A stretch of DNA of 64,000 nucleotides from positions 39,533-103,532 of the forward strand of contig NZ_JAJLQZ010000018.1 of NCBI RefSeq assembly GCF_020991375.1. Reading direction: 5' to 3'. How positions within the stretch are numbered: position 1 is the stretch's first letter; every line of letters begins with the position of its first letter. The translations under genes and the position numbers were made by a program. A model generated the notes under the pieces. It worked only from the letters and a program-made list of their open reading frames with translations. It ran no database searches and was not told the origin of the DNA. This document shows, one piece after another, positions 34,654-42,525 of the stretch. The stretch is from Glycomyces amatae (GTDB lineage: Bacteria > Actinomycetota > Actinomycetes > Mycobacteriales > Micromonosporaceae).

Positions 34654-35433
34654 TCACGAACGCCAGTGCCGCAGGTGTGCCTCGACCGACCAGGTCGTTA
34701 CCGCTGCTACCTCCGCGGAGGGACGCAATGGCGTCCGGCCGGCATCCAGTGCCGCAGCGGCGCGCGCCCGGAGGTCGGCCACGGCAGCGAGCACGTCCGC
34801 GAGACTGACGCCACCGGTTTTGATCGCCAACGCCCGATCCCGGTCCGGGGACCGCATTGGGAGTGTCAGCGTTCCGTCTTCGGCCAGTTCGACCGCTTCG
34901 GCGCCGAGGCGGTACGCGTGACTGGCGGCTTTCGTGTCGAACCCCCACTGTTCGATCAGTTCGGTCCGCACCGGTATGCGGTGCTTGCGGCCTTCGCCGC
35001 GGAGCTGGTCGACCTGGCTGTCGAGGAACCCCAGGAACCGGCGTACGGCCTGCTGGGACACGATGACGGCAGCGAGGCCGCGCAATTCGACGCCGAGCGC
35101 CGTCGACGCGTACACCGAGGACTCGGGCGCGTACAAGGGGACGAGCAGGTTCGGGTTGCCGGCGACCACCAGATGCAGGAATTTCCGCAGTGAGTACAGC
35201 GTCCCTTCGGCGTCGTCGGCTTTCGACCGGTGGCCTTCAGGCTGCCCGCGCCACACATAGTGGTCGATTGCCCCAGCGAGGCCGATGACGTGCTGGGCCG
35301 GTTCGATGAACACGCCAATTTCGTCCCGGTCGCTGACGCCGGGGACGGCGAGGCCGTGGACACCGGAGCCGTCCAAGGTTCGCAAGATCGTGTTCGCGTG
35401 GGCGATCGCGGCATGGTGCATGTCCTTGGTCAA
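34654..35433 (-). CDS. RlaP/YcgL-family predicted nucleotidyltransferase
   Basis: A 259-residue DNA-polymerase-beta-superfamily protein. The N-terminal signature is DGSGVHGLAVPGVSDRDEIGVFIEP: the G-S pair (22-23) and the two catalytic-type acidic residues Asp35 and Asp37. The rest follows the family layout of paired nucleotidyltransferase and helical domains (SLRKFLHLVVAGNPNLLVPLYAP, FLGFLDSQVDQL). This family (COG3541) was named RlaP because it occurs with RNA ligases in predicted RNA-repair operons; its exact reaction is not settled. Its position 4 kb from the Ro60 gene and 6 kb from pnkp agrees with that. Several upstream start codons (Met1, Met5) are possible. Confidence 0.8.
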   Translation of the reverse strand: MTKDMHHAAIAHANTILRTLDGSGVHGLAVPGVSDRDEIGVFIEPAQHVIGLAGAIDHYVWRGQPEGHRSKADDAEGTLYSLRKFLHLVVAGNPNLLVPLYAPESSVYASTALGVELRGLAAVIVSQQAVRRFLGFLDSQVDQLRGEGRKHRIPVRTELIEQWGFDTKAASHAYRLGAEAVELAEDGTLTLPMRSPDRDRALAIKTGGVSLADVLAAVADLRARAAAALDAGRTPLRPSAEVAAVTTWSVEAHLRHWRS

Positions 35434-35595
35434 GGTCCTGGTCCATTCGGAAAGTGGATGATGGCGCGCGGCCGTGGCGGGTTGTTGACAATACCGGCCT
35501 CACGTGGCCGCGCCGAGCAACTTTCGTCCGTTCGGTTGCAGCGCCAGCCGACTTGGAGGAGTCCGCTCGGCACGATCGGTGCGGAAAATAGTCGG

Positions 35596-36105
35596 ATGGA
35601 CATTGAGGCGTTTGTACGGGCCCGCATTGAGGAGGACGCGGCGTGGGCGCGAGCGTGCTCGGTGCCGCCCGCGGAAGATGACGCTGAGATCCCTGCTGGT
35701 GTGCACTGGGAGTGGACGACCGCACCTGAAGGCACTGCGGTACGCCTTCCGACGCTGCCGTTTGACGATGTCGGCGCGTCGCTGAAGGCTCCCGGCACGC
35801 TGGTGTGGCTTTCCACGAAGGAAAAATGGCCCCGCGAGGATGAGGACGGCACGTACGAGGCATCCGGCGCCTACGCCGAAGGCATCCACCTGATGGATGC
35901 TGCGGCCGCTGCGCACATCGCTCGGCACCATCCGGCGCGGGTCCTTCTGGAGGCCCAGGCCAAGCTTGCGCTGCTGGAAATGGTCCTCGCGGATCAGAAC
36001 GTGAACGGCGGCCAGAACTCCCCCCAGTGGAACCAGGTCATGCGGCTGCTGGCACTGCCCTACCGGAAGCACAAGGACTACCGGCAGGCGTGGGCGCCTC
36101 GATAG
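35596..36105 (+). CDS. DUF6221 family protein
   Basis: A 169-residue product starting at ATG 35596. The N-terminus MDIEAFVRARIEEDAAWARA, the HIARHHPARVLLEAQAKLALLE segment and the end LLALPYRKHKDYRQAWAPR match DUF6221, a small actinomycete family with a helix, a variable middle, then R-V-L-x-E/A-x-x-A-K and a terminal PY-x-x-H-x-x-Y-x-x-x-W motif. Such proteins are common in actinophage genomes and integrated elements, and their function is unknown. An upstream in-frame extension lacks family similarity and was not included. Confidence 0.75.
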   Translation: MDIEAFVRARIEEDAAWARACSVPPAEDDAEIPAGVHWEWTTAPEGTAVRLPTLPFDDVGASLKAPGTLVWLSTKEKWPREDEDGTYEASGAYAEGIHLMDAAAAAHIARHHPARVLLEAQAKLALLEMVLADQNVNGGQNSPQWNQVMRLLALPYRKHKDYRQAWAPR

Positions 36106-36154
36106 GCTCTGGCGTGACATCACCTCATCCCTCACGTTCGGAGCTGCTGTAGCG

Positions 36155-36718
36155 ATGCCTGCCAAATTCGAAGCTGGTGCCCGGCCCAGCGTCAACGTCA
36201 AGTTCAAGCTCGGTTTCGTTGAAATTGACGTGCCCAACATTGCCGGGTATGCCGCGTTGCGGAAGGATGCTCCCATCGCAGGGCCGTTCCTGCTCATCGA
36301 ACGGTCCCATGGACTCGCGCTGGAAACCGACGCCCGCGCGCAACCGTTCTGGAAGCCCTGGCTTGCCACCGTTCACGGCGGCCTTGGCCAGCAGTGGGGG
36401 TTTCGTCGGCCGAAGTTGAAGGTTGAGGAGTTCACGATTCTCTCTGCGGTGAACGGTATGGCGCTCGATGCGACGGTGGAGGCCGACAACGGGTCGCCCT
36501 TGGTGTTGTGGGAGTCCCACGGTGGCCCTTGCCAGCGCTGGGAGGTCCTGCCGGTCCCTGACGGGATCGGGTGGATGATCGCTACGGTGCATGGCGACCG
36601 CCGCGTCCTTGACGTCGGTGAAGCGGCGGCACCCGGCCAGAACCTGTGGATGTATGACCGGCGCGGGATGGCCCACCAGCAGTTCCTGATCGTTCCGGTT
36701 GGCAGAGCACCGCAGTAG
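36155..36718 (+). CDS. ricin-type beta-trefoil domain protein
   Basis: A 187-residue product from ATG 36155. The repeated Q-x-W signature of beta-trefoil lectins is visible three times (GQQWGF, CQRWEV, HQQF), each after a short strand-rich repeat (LLIERSHGLALETDA, ILSAVNGMALDATV, IATVHGDRRVLDVGE). Such domains bind carbohydrates or act as adaptors. There is no signal peptide, so it is probably cytoplasmic, unlike secreted lectins. It starts 49 bp after the DUF6221 gene on the same strand. Confidence 0.75.
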   Translation: MPAKFEAGARPSVNVKFKLGFVEIDVPNIAGYAALRKDAPIAGPFLLIERSHGLALETDARAQPFWKPWLATVHGGLGQQWGFRRPKLKVEEFTILSAVNGMALDATVEADNGSPLVLWESHGGPCQRWEVLPVPDGIGWMIATVHGDRRVLDVGEAAAPGQNLWMYDRRGMAHQQFLIVPVGRAPQ

Positions 36719-36719
36719 C

Positions 36720-36901
36720 CTCGGTTTGCTCGTTCCCGGGCTGCTGTTCGACAGTGCACTGCGGCCGCTTGGCCGCCGTGTCACCCGGTGCGTGTGGGTT
36801 CGGCCCGGTGCTGACGGCAGATGAGCGGCGGGGAGTCCATGCTTCATGATGGTTGCATCGCCGGGGTTGCGCGGCAGGTCGTGGACGGTAGCGGCAGTCA
36901 T
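36720..36901 (-). other. possible small or frameshifted gene at end of phage-like operon
   Basis: An ATG at 36901 opens a frame encoding MTAATVHDLPRNPGDATIMKHG, which has the look of a small phage-type protein, preceded by GAAAGG. After about 40 residues the codon bias is lost, and the frame continues as the antisense of the ricin-type gene. The real product may be about 40-60 residues or the frame may be broken. Confidence 0.25.
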
Positions 36902-36958
36902 CGGGGCCTTTCAAGGAGCTTTCGAGTACGAGGCCGCCAGAGCAGACGGTGACGCTGG

Positions 36959-37291
36959 CTAGAAGATCGGCTTCGGGTCGCCGACGCCGAGCAGGTGCGT
37001 GGCGATGAGGACCCTGGAGGGATCGGGGTCAACCAGTTCGATCCGTTCGAGGCCTGCTTCGAGTTCGACCGTCCACGGGTAGGGCAGGTGCGGTTGGTGC
37101 GTGATGATGATGCGGCCGTATGCGGTGTGGGAAGCGAATGTCCAACGGCGTCTCTGCGCGTTCGCGGTGTACCGGCAGCGGGCGAATCCGCGATGGTACG
37201 CCCACAAGGCGAGGTCGCGTACGGTGAGCGACCCGAAGGCCGCAGGTTGCATGACAGTTGGGGGAGCGAGGCCGGGAGTGGAGGCGGTCAT
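36959..37291 (-). CDS. hypothetical protein, phage-like operon
   Basis: A 110-residue product from ATG 37291 overlapping the upstream stop by four bases. The core is ALWAYHRGFARCRYTAN followed by FASHTAYGRIIITHQPHLPYPWTVEL, a compact alpha-beta protein with no recognised family. It is the last clear member of a chain of five genes joined by start/stop overlaps (38856 down to 36959). Confidence 0.6.
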   Translation of the reverse strand: MTASTPGLAPPTVMQPAAFGSLTVRDLALWAYHRGFARCRYTANAQRRRWTFASHTAYGRIIITHQPHLPYPWTVELEAGLERIELVDPDPSRVLIATHLLGVGDPKPIF

Positions 37292-37566
37292 CCGACGAGG
37301 GTCGCTTCGAGCTCAAGTTCGGTGACGCGGGTGCGCAGCCGGTTGATTTCGTTGAGCGCTGCGGGGAGGTCGCGGCGGGCGTGGGCGATGAAGTCGGCGT
37401 CGCGTTTGAAGAATCCGCCGTGCGCGGATCGTGGGGGGCCGGTGAGTTCATGGTCGACGTAGCGGCCGTGGCCGCCGGAGAGAACGGTCCAGGGGCCGGG
37501 TGAGGCCGCTTCGGTGCGGGCGCGCATGGCGGCGAGGTCGGTCGGGGGGATCGCGGTGGTGGTCAT
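37288..37566 (-). CDS. small phage-type protein
   Basis: A 92-residue product from ATG 37566, overlapping both neighbours (ATGA). It begins LAAMRARTEAASPGPWTV and ends DADFIAHARRDLPAALNEINRLRTRVTELELE. This combination recurs in small proteins of actinophages and integrative elements. The C-terminal half is a coiled-coil helix. Function unknown. Confidence 0.7.
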   Translation of the reverse strand: MTTTAIPPTDLAAMRARTEAASPGPWTVLSGGHGRYVDHELTGPPRSAHGGFFKRDADFIAHARRDLPAALNEINRLRTRVTELELEATLVG

Positions 37567-37973
37567 GTGTGGGTTTCCTGTTCTGTTGGGATGTCATGGT
37601 CAAGATCGCTGTGGTCGTGCGGGCATTGGTTGATGGAGGTCCGCAGGCGGGCGTTGTCGGCGCCGAGGTCGTCCCGCTCGTGCATCAGGGCCGCCCACTG
37701 ATTCTGGCTCCGTATGTTTTGGCCGTACAGCCAGGTCAGGAGCCGGGGTGCGTCCGTGAGTGCAGTGAACATGGCTGCCATGCCGGGCACGTCGGGGAAG
37801 GACGCCATGACGGCGCCGGTCTCGTCGGTCAGGAGCCGGATCACGGTCCCGTCGGTGTGCTCGTGGACGACGGGGATAAGTCCGAACCCGTGGTCCCACA
37901 GCAGTTCCCGGATGGCTTCCTCGTTGGCGAGGTTCGTCTCGTGGTCGCCGCAGTGGTCGTCGTCGAAGGTCAC
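37563..37973 (-). CDS. hypothetical protein, phage-like operon
   Basis: A 136-residue acidic product from GTG 37973. That start lies in the ATGA/GTGA-type overlap with the upstream stop at 37970; the same frame is open further upstream but there it is antisense-like noise. The middle reads LLWDHGFGLIPVVHEHTDGTVIRLLTDETGAVM, a beta-hairpin-rich core, and the end is polar with many His and Asp. No family recognised. Confidence 0.6.
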   Translation of the reverse strand: MTFDDDHCGDHETNLANEEAIRELLWDHGFGLIPVVHEHTDGTVIRLLTDETGAVMASFPDVPGMAAMFTALTDAPRLLTWLYGQNIRSQNQWAALMHERDDLGADNARLRTSINQCPHDHSDLDHDIPTEQETHT

Positions 37974-38476
37974 GCGGCTGACCCAGTGCGGTGGGTGGTC
38001 CGGGCGCGCCAGGCTGCGCGTTGCGCGGCGGTCATGGCCGCAGCGAAGCCGTATGCGGTGAGCATTTGCCATCCGATTGCGGTGGGCGCGGCCGTGGCCC
38101 TGTCGACGTCGATCCAGCCGCGTTCGATCATGGCCCACGTTGTGGCGGGCGTCGTCCAGTACGTGCCGTGTCCGACGTGTAGGCTCTCGCCGCGGCCGCG
38201 GCGGACGTGGATTCGCGGCCGGTAGGCAACGTGTCGTAGCGCGGCCCACGTGCCCACCGTTGGCGCTGACCGGACCCGTCGCGGCCAGCACCGGATCGAT
38301 GCTGCACCGTTCCCGTACGTCCAGAACGTGCGCCACTGGTCGATCGTGATGGTGCAGTCAGCCTGGTGGACCGCAGTGAGCACCGCCGCGACGTCGATCG
38401 TTGCGAGCGGTTGTTTCACGGAGCCAGTGAGCGACGAGTGTGCTGTCCAGGTCGTGCGCACGCACTGGCCGATCAT
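37970..38476 (-). CDS. hypothetical protein, phage-like operon
   Basis: A 168-residue product from ATG 38476, overlapping the stop of the preceding gene. It is Trp- and Arg-rich (DQWRTFWTYGNGAASIRCWPRRV, GWQMLTAYGFAAAMTAAQRAAWRAR), probably compact and DNA- or protein-binding, with a segment TTWAMIERGWIDVDRATAAPTAIGWQ that resembles a winged-helix. A similar MVDRGWVTVTRGRGTMTTIG segment occurs in the protein at 39002-39466, so the two may share a domain. Confidence 0.55.
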   Translation of the reverse strand: MIGQCVRTTWTAHSSLTGSVKQPLATIDVAAVLTAVHQADCTITIDQWRTFWTYGNGAASIRCWPRRVRSAPTVGTWAALRHVAYRPRIHVRRGRGESLHVGHGTYWTTPATTWAMIERGWIDVDRATAAPTAIGWQMLTAYGFAAAMTAAQRAAWRARTTHRTGSAA

Positions 38477-38856
38477 GCGTGTCCTCCCGTTCGCGCATGG
38501 TCGTGCTTGAGGTCCCAACGTTCGGGGTCCCACACTCGCTGGGACGCCACCGAACCTGGGTCGAACTCGTTGGACAGGTGCAACAGCGCCATCGCAGCAG
38601 CTTTCGAATGCTTGATGACTGCGGCGTGAGCGGCCTGGAGGGTGGCGGCAGCAATGTACGGGGTCGCGGCTGCGACGCCAGCGCGAGCGAGGATGCCGTC
38701 GGCGAGGCACGCGCTGGCGCCTGCCTGTTCGATCGCTTCGGTGATTGCGGTGTTTGCGGCTTCCTCCGCGTAGGTGAGCTTGCGGGACTCGTCGCGGATC
38801 GCTTCATGTGCGATCCGCGCGGGATTGTCCGCGGTCGTGTACCGGCTGCGTTGCAA
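38473..38856 (-). CDS. helical hypothetical protein, first gene of phage-like sub-operon
   Basis: A 127-residue, mostly alpha-helical, alanine-rich product starting at TTG 38856, with AAAGGA about ten bases upstream. No family recognised. It is first in the chain of five overlapping genes and lies just downstream of the promoter element at 38882-38924, so it begins a transcript. Short alanine-rich helical proteins are frequent in actinophage early regions. Confidence 0.55.
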   Translation of the reverse strand: MQRSRYTTADNPARIAHEAIRDESRKLTYAEEAANTAITEAIEQAGASACLADGILARAGVAAATPYIAAATLQAAHAAVIKHSKAAAMALLHLSNEFDPGSVASQRVWDPERWDLKHDHARTGGHA

Positions 38857-38881
38857 CGGCGGCGTCCTTTCGTTTCAGTTT

Positions 38882-38924
38882 CCTTGCGCTGCAACAAATG
38901 TAATCGAAACTGGAGGTGTTTCTA
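38882..38924 (-). promoter_or_regulatory. promoter with conserved downstream element, phage-like operon
   Basis: On the minus strand, TAGAAA (38919-38924) and TACATT (38897-38902) are 16 bp apart, followed at once by TTGTTGCAGCGCAAGG (38882-38897). The downstream 16-mer differs at only two positions from that in the HAD-gene promoter at 8359-8374, and the spacing is identical. It drives the gene starting at 38856. Confidence 0.55.
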
Positions 38925-39001
38925 CAGTTCACAGCGGGTTGTAGTAGGTTCGGTGCGCGATTGTTGCCGACATGTTTGTGCAGGTCCGTGCGCTTGGGCA
39001 G

Positions 39002-39466
39002 TCAGGGATCAGGGGTCGTCACGTCGGTGCGGTGGTGCGCGAGCATGCGGTGCCCGATCGTGGTCATGGTCCCGCGGCCGCGGGTGACGGTGACCCAGCC
39101 GCGGTCGACCATCATGGCCGAGCTGACGGCGTCCTGGAGTGCCCCGGCGAGGCGCAACCGGATCTGTCTGAGCTTGTCGAACTCGCCGCTGAGCCTGGGT
39201 GTGTCGGCGATGTGTTCGAGCAGTTCCCACTGCCACGGCAGCGGGCGAGCGAGCACATATACGGGCGTGTACGTGACGGGTGCAACCAGGTCGGCGTAGT
39301 CGATGCTGAACCCCAAGTCGGCGACGATGGTGACAGTGGCGCCCGCTGGTTCGGCTTCGTCGAGGTCTCGGCAGACGCGATCAATGGTGACCAGCTCGGT
39401 GTCGGTGCGGTGCAAAGACCGCGTCCAGAGCGTCGTGCTGTTGATGTCGGCGGGGTCGGGGCGCAT
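39002..39466 (-). CDS. hypothetical protein, phage-like operon
   Basis: A 154-residue product from ATG 39466. The N-terminal half is beta-rich (ATVTIVADLGFSIDYADLVAPVTYTPVYVLARP); the C-terminal half is helical and ends in ALQDAVSSAMMVDRGWVTVTRGRGTMTTIG, a winged-helix-like segment shared in outline with the product at 37970-38476. Function unknown. It follows the gene at 39500-40174 by 33 bp on the same strand. Confidence 0.55.
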   Translation of the reverse strand: MRPDPADINSTTLWTRSLHRTDTELVTIDRVCRDLDEAEPAGATVTIVADLGFSIDYADLVAPVTYTPVYVLARPLPWQWELLEHIADTPRLSGEFDKLRQIRLRLAGALQDAVSSAMMVDRGWVTVTRGRGTMTTIGHRMLAHHRTDVTTPDP

Positions 39467-39499
39467 GCGGTGGTGTCCTTCATGTCGGGGTGTGCACGG

Positions 39500-40174
39500 T
39501 CAGGAGGCGGTCGCAGTGGTGTGCACGGCTGCTGCGTCGGTGGTCTCGTCGGGTGTGCGAAGTCGTCGGGCCTGGAGGAGCGCTGCTGCTTTGGCAACCG
39601 TGCGTGTCAGCGGTTGCGGGTCGCCGCTGTAGGCCTGCTGCATCCGATGTTGGGCCGCTGTTGTTTGGCGAGCGTGTTGGTGGCGACTGGGTGCATCGGT
39701 GGTGTTCGCCGTGGCGGCCTTGCGGTGTTCGGCGAGCGCAGCGTCAACCAGGGCGCGTCCGCGGTGTGCGCGTGCGGCGGCGGCCTCGGGTCCGGTCCGG
39801 ACGACAGGAGCCCGCGCGGCGGCGCGGGCAGGGGGCGGGCCGGGGTGGCGCAGCAACGCGATGACGCGGGCTTGGTAGTCGGGTGCGTCGGCAGGGACGG
39901 CCCTGAGGGCGTCTTGCAAGGCCATGCCGGCGCCGCTGGGGCGACGCCGCAGGCGCCTGCGGTCACGCACCCGGGAGACCACATGGCCGACGTTGACGCG
40001 CACGTTCGGCTCGACGGTGACTTGCTCGATGATTGCTTCGTGGGCTTCATCGAATGTGACCCGGTCGCGTTGGAGGGCCGCGAGCCACAACTTGAGGTCG
40101 TCGCGGTCGACGGTGCGTGCGTCAATGTGTGCAAGGAGGCGCAGGAGGTTCCCGACGTCGTCAAGGCTGATCAT
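39500..40174 (-). CDS. phage-type replication accessory-like protein
   Basis: A 224-residue product from ATG 40174, overlapping the stop of the HTH replication gene by four bases. The first 90 residues (LLRLLAHIDARTVDRDDLKLWLAALQRD, then FDEAHEAIIEQ, VNVGHVVSRVRDRRRLR) follow a pattern seen in actinophage proteins beside replication genes, a helical domain reminiscent of helicase-loader or inhibitor proteins. The C-terminal half is Ala/Arg/Thr-rich and disordered. The role in replication is inferred from position and weak pattern only. Confidence 0.6.
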   Translation of the reverse strand: MISLDDVGNLLRLLAHIDARTVDRDDLKLWLAALQRDRVTFDEAHEAIIEQVTVEPNVRVNVGHVVSRVRDRRRLRRRPSGAGMALQDALRAVPADAPDYQARVIALLRHPGPPPARAAARAPVVRTGPEAAAARAHRGRALVDAALAEHRKAATANTTDAPSRHQHARQTTAAQHRMQQAYSGDPQPLTRTVAKAAALLQARRLRTPDETTDAAAVHTTATAS

Positions 40175-41505
40175 GTGGGTCGACCGTCAGTGTCGATCAC
40201 GGTGCCGTCCCAGCCCGGCCCCGTGTCGGTGAACGGCTGCCCGGCGAGTTCAGCGGCGACGGCCGCTACGGCCTCGTCAATCTCTCGGTTCCGCCGGGCC
40301 GAGAGCGATTCGCGGACCGGGAGGCCGGTTCGGGCAGGCCGTTCGGGTTCGTCCTGCCAACAGTGGTTGTGCAGCCACGTCTTCGGATGCTTCGTGAACT
40401 TCGGGTCCTCGCCGTCGCGCTCAGCCCGGTACCGTGCCGCGCCCGCAATGATAACCTCGGCGTCGACTCCTTCTGCGATACGCTGCGTCCATTTGTCCCA
40501 CGCTGCCTGCTTGTCACGGCGTCGTGGATACGCCGCCCAGAACGCCAGGAACGGCGCGTCGTACGGAACGGGTGCCGCACTTCCCGGACGGTCGTCATCG
40601 TCGCCTGATGGCTCATCAGGATCAGCGAACTCGTCCACAACGGCACTGTTCGGCTCGAGCGGTCCCATGTCCTTGAGCGCGCGGATGAGGTTCTTCCCGA
40701 ACGCGACCGTTCGCGAATTCCACGTCACCCGCTGCCGCAGCTGCGCAACAAGCGCGTCCACCGTCCAGCCGCGGTCGAGGAGAGCACCCGTGACGGCGCG
40801 AATCTCGGCGACCTCTTCCGGTTTGGTGAGCCTCGCCCGTTGCGGCGCGCTGTACACGCCGCGGACGACGGCGCGGATCGCTGCCACACGGTCCGTATCG
40901 GCGCCAGATGTCGGGAACGTGCCAGCAGCGGCAGCGGAGTCGTCGACACACACACCATCGCTGGAAGTGGTCTCTACGTCATGGGCTCTAGTGATGTGAT
41001 GCGATTCCTGCTCATGGTCGAGTATTTCGTGACCATGGTCGGTCAATGTTTGACCGTTGCCACTACCAGGAGTTTTACCCTCAACATCGGCAGGGCGAGC
41101 AGGTTTGGGGAAGTGGTGCTCACGCCACCGTTTCCACGTTCGGAACCCTTCGAAGTCCTCTGGCGGGTCGAAGTGAACCGTGTAGATGTTTCGCGTCTTC
41201 CAGTTGTCCGCCGTCCGGCGCTGGTGGTAATCGAGTCCGCCGGCATCACGAAGCTGCTGCAGGTACTTGCGGACGGTGGTGCGGGACTTGATGTTGAACG
41301 CCTTGCCGATTTGCTCCATGGACGGCATCGTGGTCTCGCCGTCATCGCGCGCGAGTGAGCACAGCAGCCCGTGAATAGCGGCCGCTGGCGCGTCAACGGC
41401 CGGGTGCAGGGCGAGCCACAGGAACATTTTTCCGAATGGGTTCCCGTTGCGGCCCTGTCGGAGCGTGCCTGCCGCGTGCACATCGATGGCTGATCCGGTG
41501 GTCAC
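40171..41505 (-). CDS. HTH-containing phage-type replication protein
   Basis: A 444-residue product from GTG 41505. A winged-helix domain occupies about residues 20-105 (IHGLLCSLARDDGETTMPSMEQIGKAFNIKSRTTVRKYLQQLRDAGGL). A long acidic linker leads to a C-terminal domain with FLAFWAAYPRRRDKQAAWDKWTQRI and KHPKTWLHNHCWQDE, the end found in many phage and integrative-element replication-initiation or DnaB-loading proteins. This places replication functions in the element. It is coupled to genes on both sides by four-base overlaps. Confidence 0.75.
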   Translation of the reverse strand: MTTGSAIDVHAAGTLRQGRNGNPFGKMFLWLALHPAVDAPAAAIHGLLCSLARDDGETTMPSMEQIGKAFNIKSRTTVRKYLQQLRDAGGLDYHQRRTADNWKTRNIYTVHFDPPEDFEGFRTWKRWREHHFPKPARPADVEGKTPGSGNGQTLTDHGHEILDHEQESHHITRAHDVETTSSDGVCVDDSAAAAGTFPTSGADTDRVAAIRAVVRGVYSAPQRARLTKPEEVAEIRAVTGALLDRGWTVDALVAQLRQRVTWNSRTVAFGKNLIRALKDMGPLEPNSAVVDEFADPDEPSGDDDDRPGSAAPVPYDAPFLAFWAAYPRRRDKQAAWDKWTQRIAEGVDAEVIIAGAARYRAERDGEDPKFTKHPKTWLHNHCWQDEPERPARTGLPVRESLSARRNREIDEAVAAVAAELAGQPFTDTGPGWDGTVIDTDGRPT

Positions 41506-41759
41506 TGCGAACCTCCGTCTGCGGCAGCGTGCAACTCGTCAACTTCGTCAATGAGCGCGGTGACGGCGTACTGAAGCGCGAGCACACCTGGGACGGCGGC
41601 GAGTGTGTGCCCGGGACGGTCCGCGAGGTACAGGCGGGCCTCCTCGCGCAGGTACACTCGCTCGGCCTCAAGGTCCATGATCTGGTGGAACAGGTCCAGT
41701 GCCCACGCTTCGAGCGCGTTGGCGTCCAAGCCGGGGGGAGTGGTGTCCATGCTGGTCAC
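41502..41759 (-). CDS. small helical protein upstream of replication gene
   Basis: An 85-residue product from GTG 41759 (ATG 41750 is an alternative). The sequence is acidic and alpha-helical with leucine heptads (LFHQIMDLEAERVYLREEARLYL, ALQYAVTALIDEVDELHAA), probably a coiled-coil dimer. Its stop overlaps the start of the replication gene (GTGA). No family recognised. Confidence 0.55.
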   Translation of the reverse strand: MTSMDTTPPGLDANALEAWALDLFHQIMDLEAERVYLREEARLYLADRPGHTLAAVPGVLALQYAVTALIDEVDELHAAADGGSQ

Positions 41760-41859
41760 TGGCTGCCTCCCCTCATATTGACTCGGGACCGCGCCGCTTG
41801 GGGAAGGAGCAACGGGGCCCCTGCGGGGTGGCCTCCATGCCTCCTCAGTTCACCGCGCC

Positions 41860-42195
41860 TCATTGGGGGTGCACCGCTTCGCGTCCCGCAACCGACGCGC
41901 CCGCTTCAGCTGCGACGACCGCCGGGATCATCGCGAGGTCGAACAGGAACTGCACGATTGCATGGACACGCTCGCGAGCCTCTGGTGGCGCGCTGACGAC
42001 GTGCATGAGCGCGTCCAACGTGACGGGTTCGCCGGCGGCGACTCGGTGTACGAGCAGTGCGTACACGCCGAGCGCGGTCGCGTTCCCCGTGAGCGTCAAC
42101 GCTGCCGATACGGGAGCGGGTACGACAATGTCGTCGTCGCCAGCGGCAGCAGACAGGGTGACTGCTTCGCTCCACAGGGTCAGGTACAACTGCAT
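41860..42195 (-). CDS. hypothetical protein at start of replication sub-operon
   Basis: A 111-residue, mainly helical, hydrophobic but not membrane-spanning product. ATG 42195 is favoured because GAGGAGG lies eight bases upstream. It contains TALGVYALLVHRVAAGEPVTLDALMHVVSAPPEARERVHAIV, which could form a small winged-helix. It is the first gene after the terminator at 42387-42416, so it begins a separate transcript. Confidence 0.55.
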   Translation of the reverse strand: MQLYLTLWSEAVTLSAAAGDDDIVVPAPVSAALTLTGNATALGVYALLVHRVAAGEPVTLDALMHVVSAPPEARERVHAIVQFLFDLAMIPAVVAAEAGASVAGREAVHPQ

Positions 42196-42386
42196 GATGA
42201 TAGGCCTCCTCAACATTTGGGGAGACCACAGCGACATTGCGCGCTAGCGCACAGCATCGGCGGCGCCTGCACGGGCGCAGCGCGAAGCGGTAGCATAGAG
42301 CTATACGAACGTCTCGGCCCAAGGCCGTGACGGTCGGTCAACGTCTCGCGGGGTAGTGCTCGGATGCTCTGGTCTCCGCGATCATT

Positions 42387-42416
42387 GAGGGTCAGGTGTT
42401 GGAGCACCTGGCCCTC
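42387..42416. terminator. terminator ending the recombination sub-operon
   Basis: Twelve-base arms (42387-42398 and 42405-42416, one mismatch) around a six-base loop lie 110 bp past the stop at 42526. The remaining 200 bp to the next start at 42195 show no gene and probably contain the promoter of the replication sub-operon, including a short AT-rich run near 42290-42305. Confidence 0.6.
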
Positions 42417-42525
42417 GCTTGGTCTCCCAGTCTACATTTCACCACCGCCGCGACATCGCCGGATACGGCTGCGCGGCAACAACAATTGGGCAACGCCAGG
42501 CGTACCGGTCACCTGTTGTCGCAGG

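Noticed and set aside
33010..35193. A 727-codon open frame on the plus strand
   Set aside because: It runs antisense to the 596-residue protein and RlaP genes. The product has no motifs and is Arg/Gly/Val-rich, as expected for a GC-driven shadow.
38972..40999. A 675-codon plus-strand frame
   Set aside because: Antisense to several overlapping phage-like genes, with no recognisable domain.
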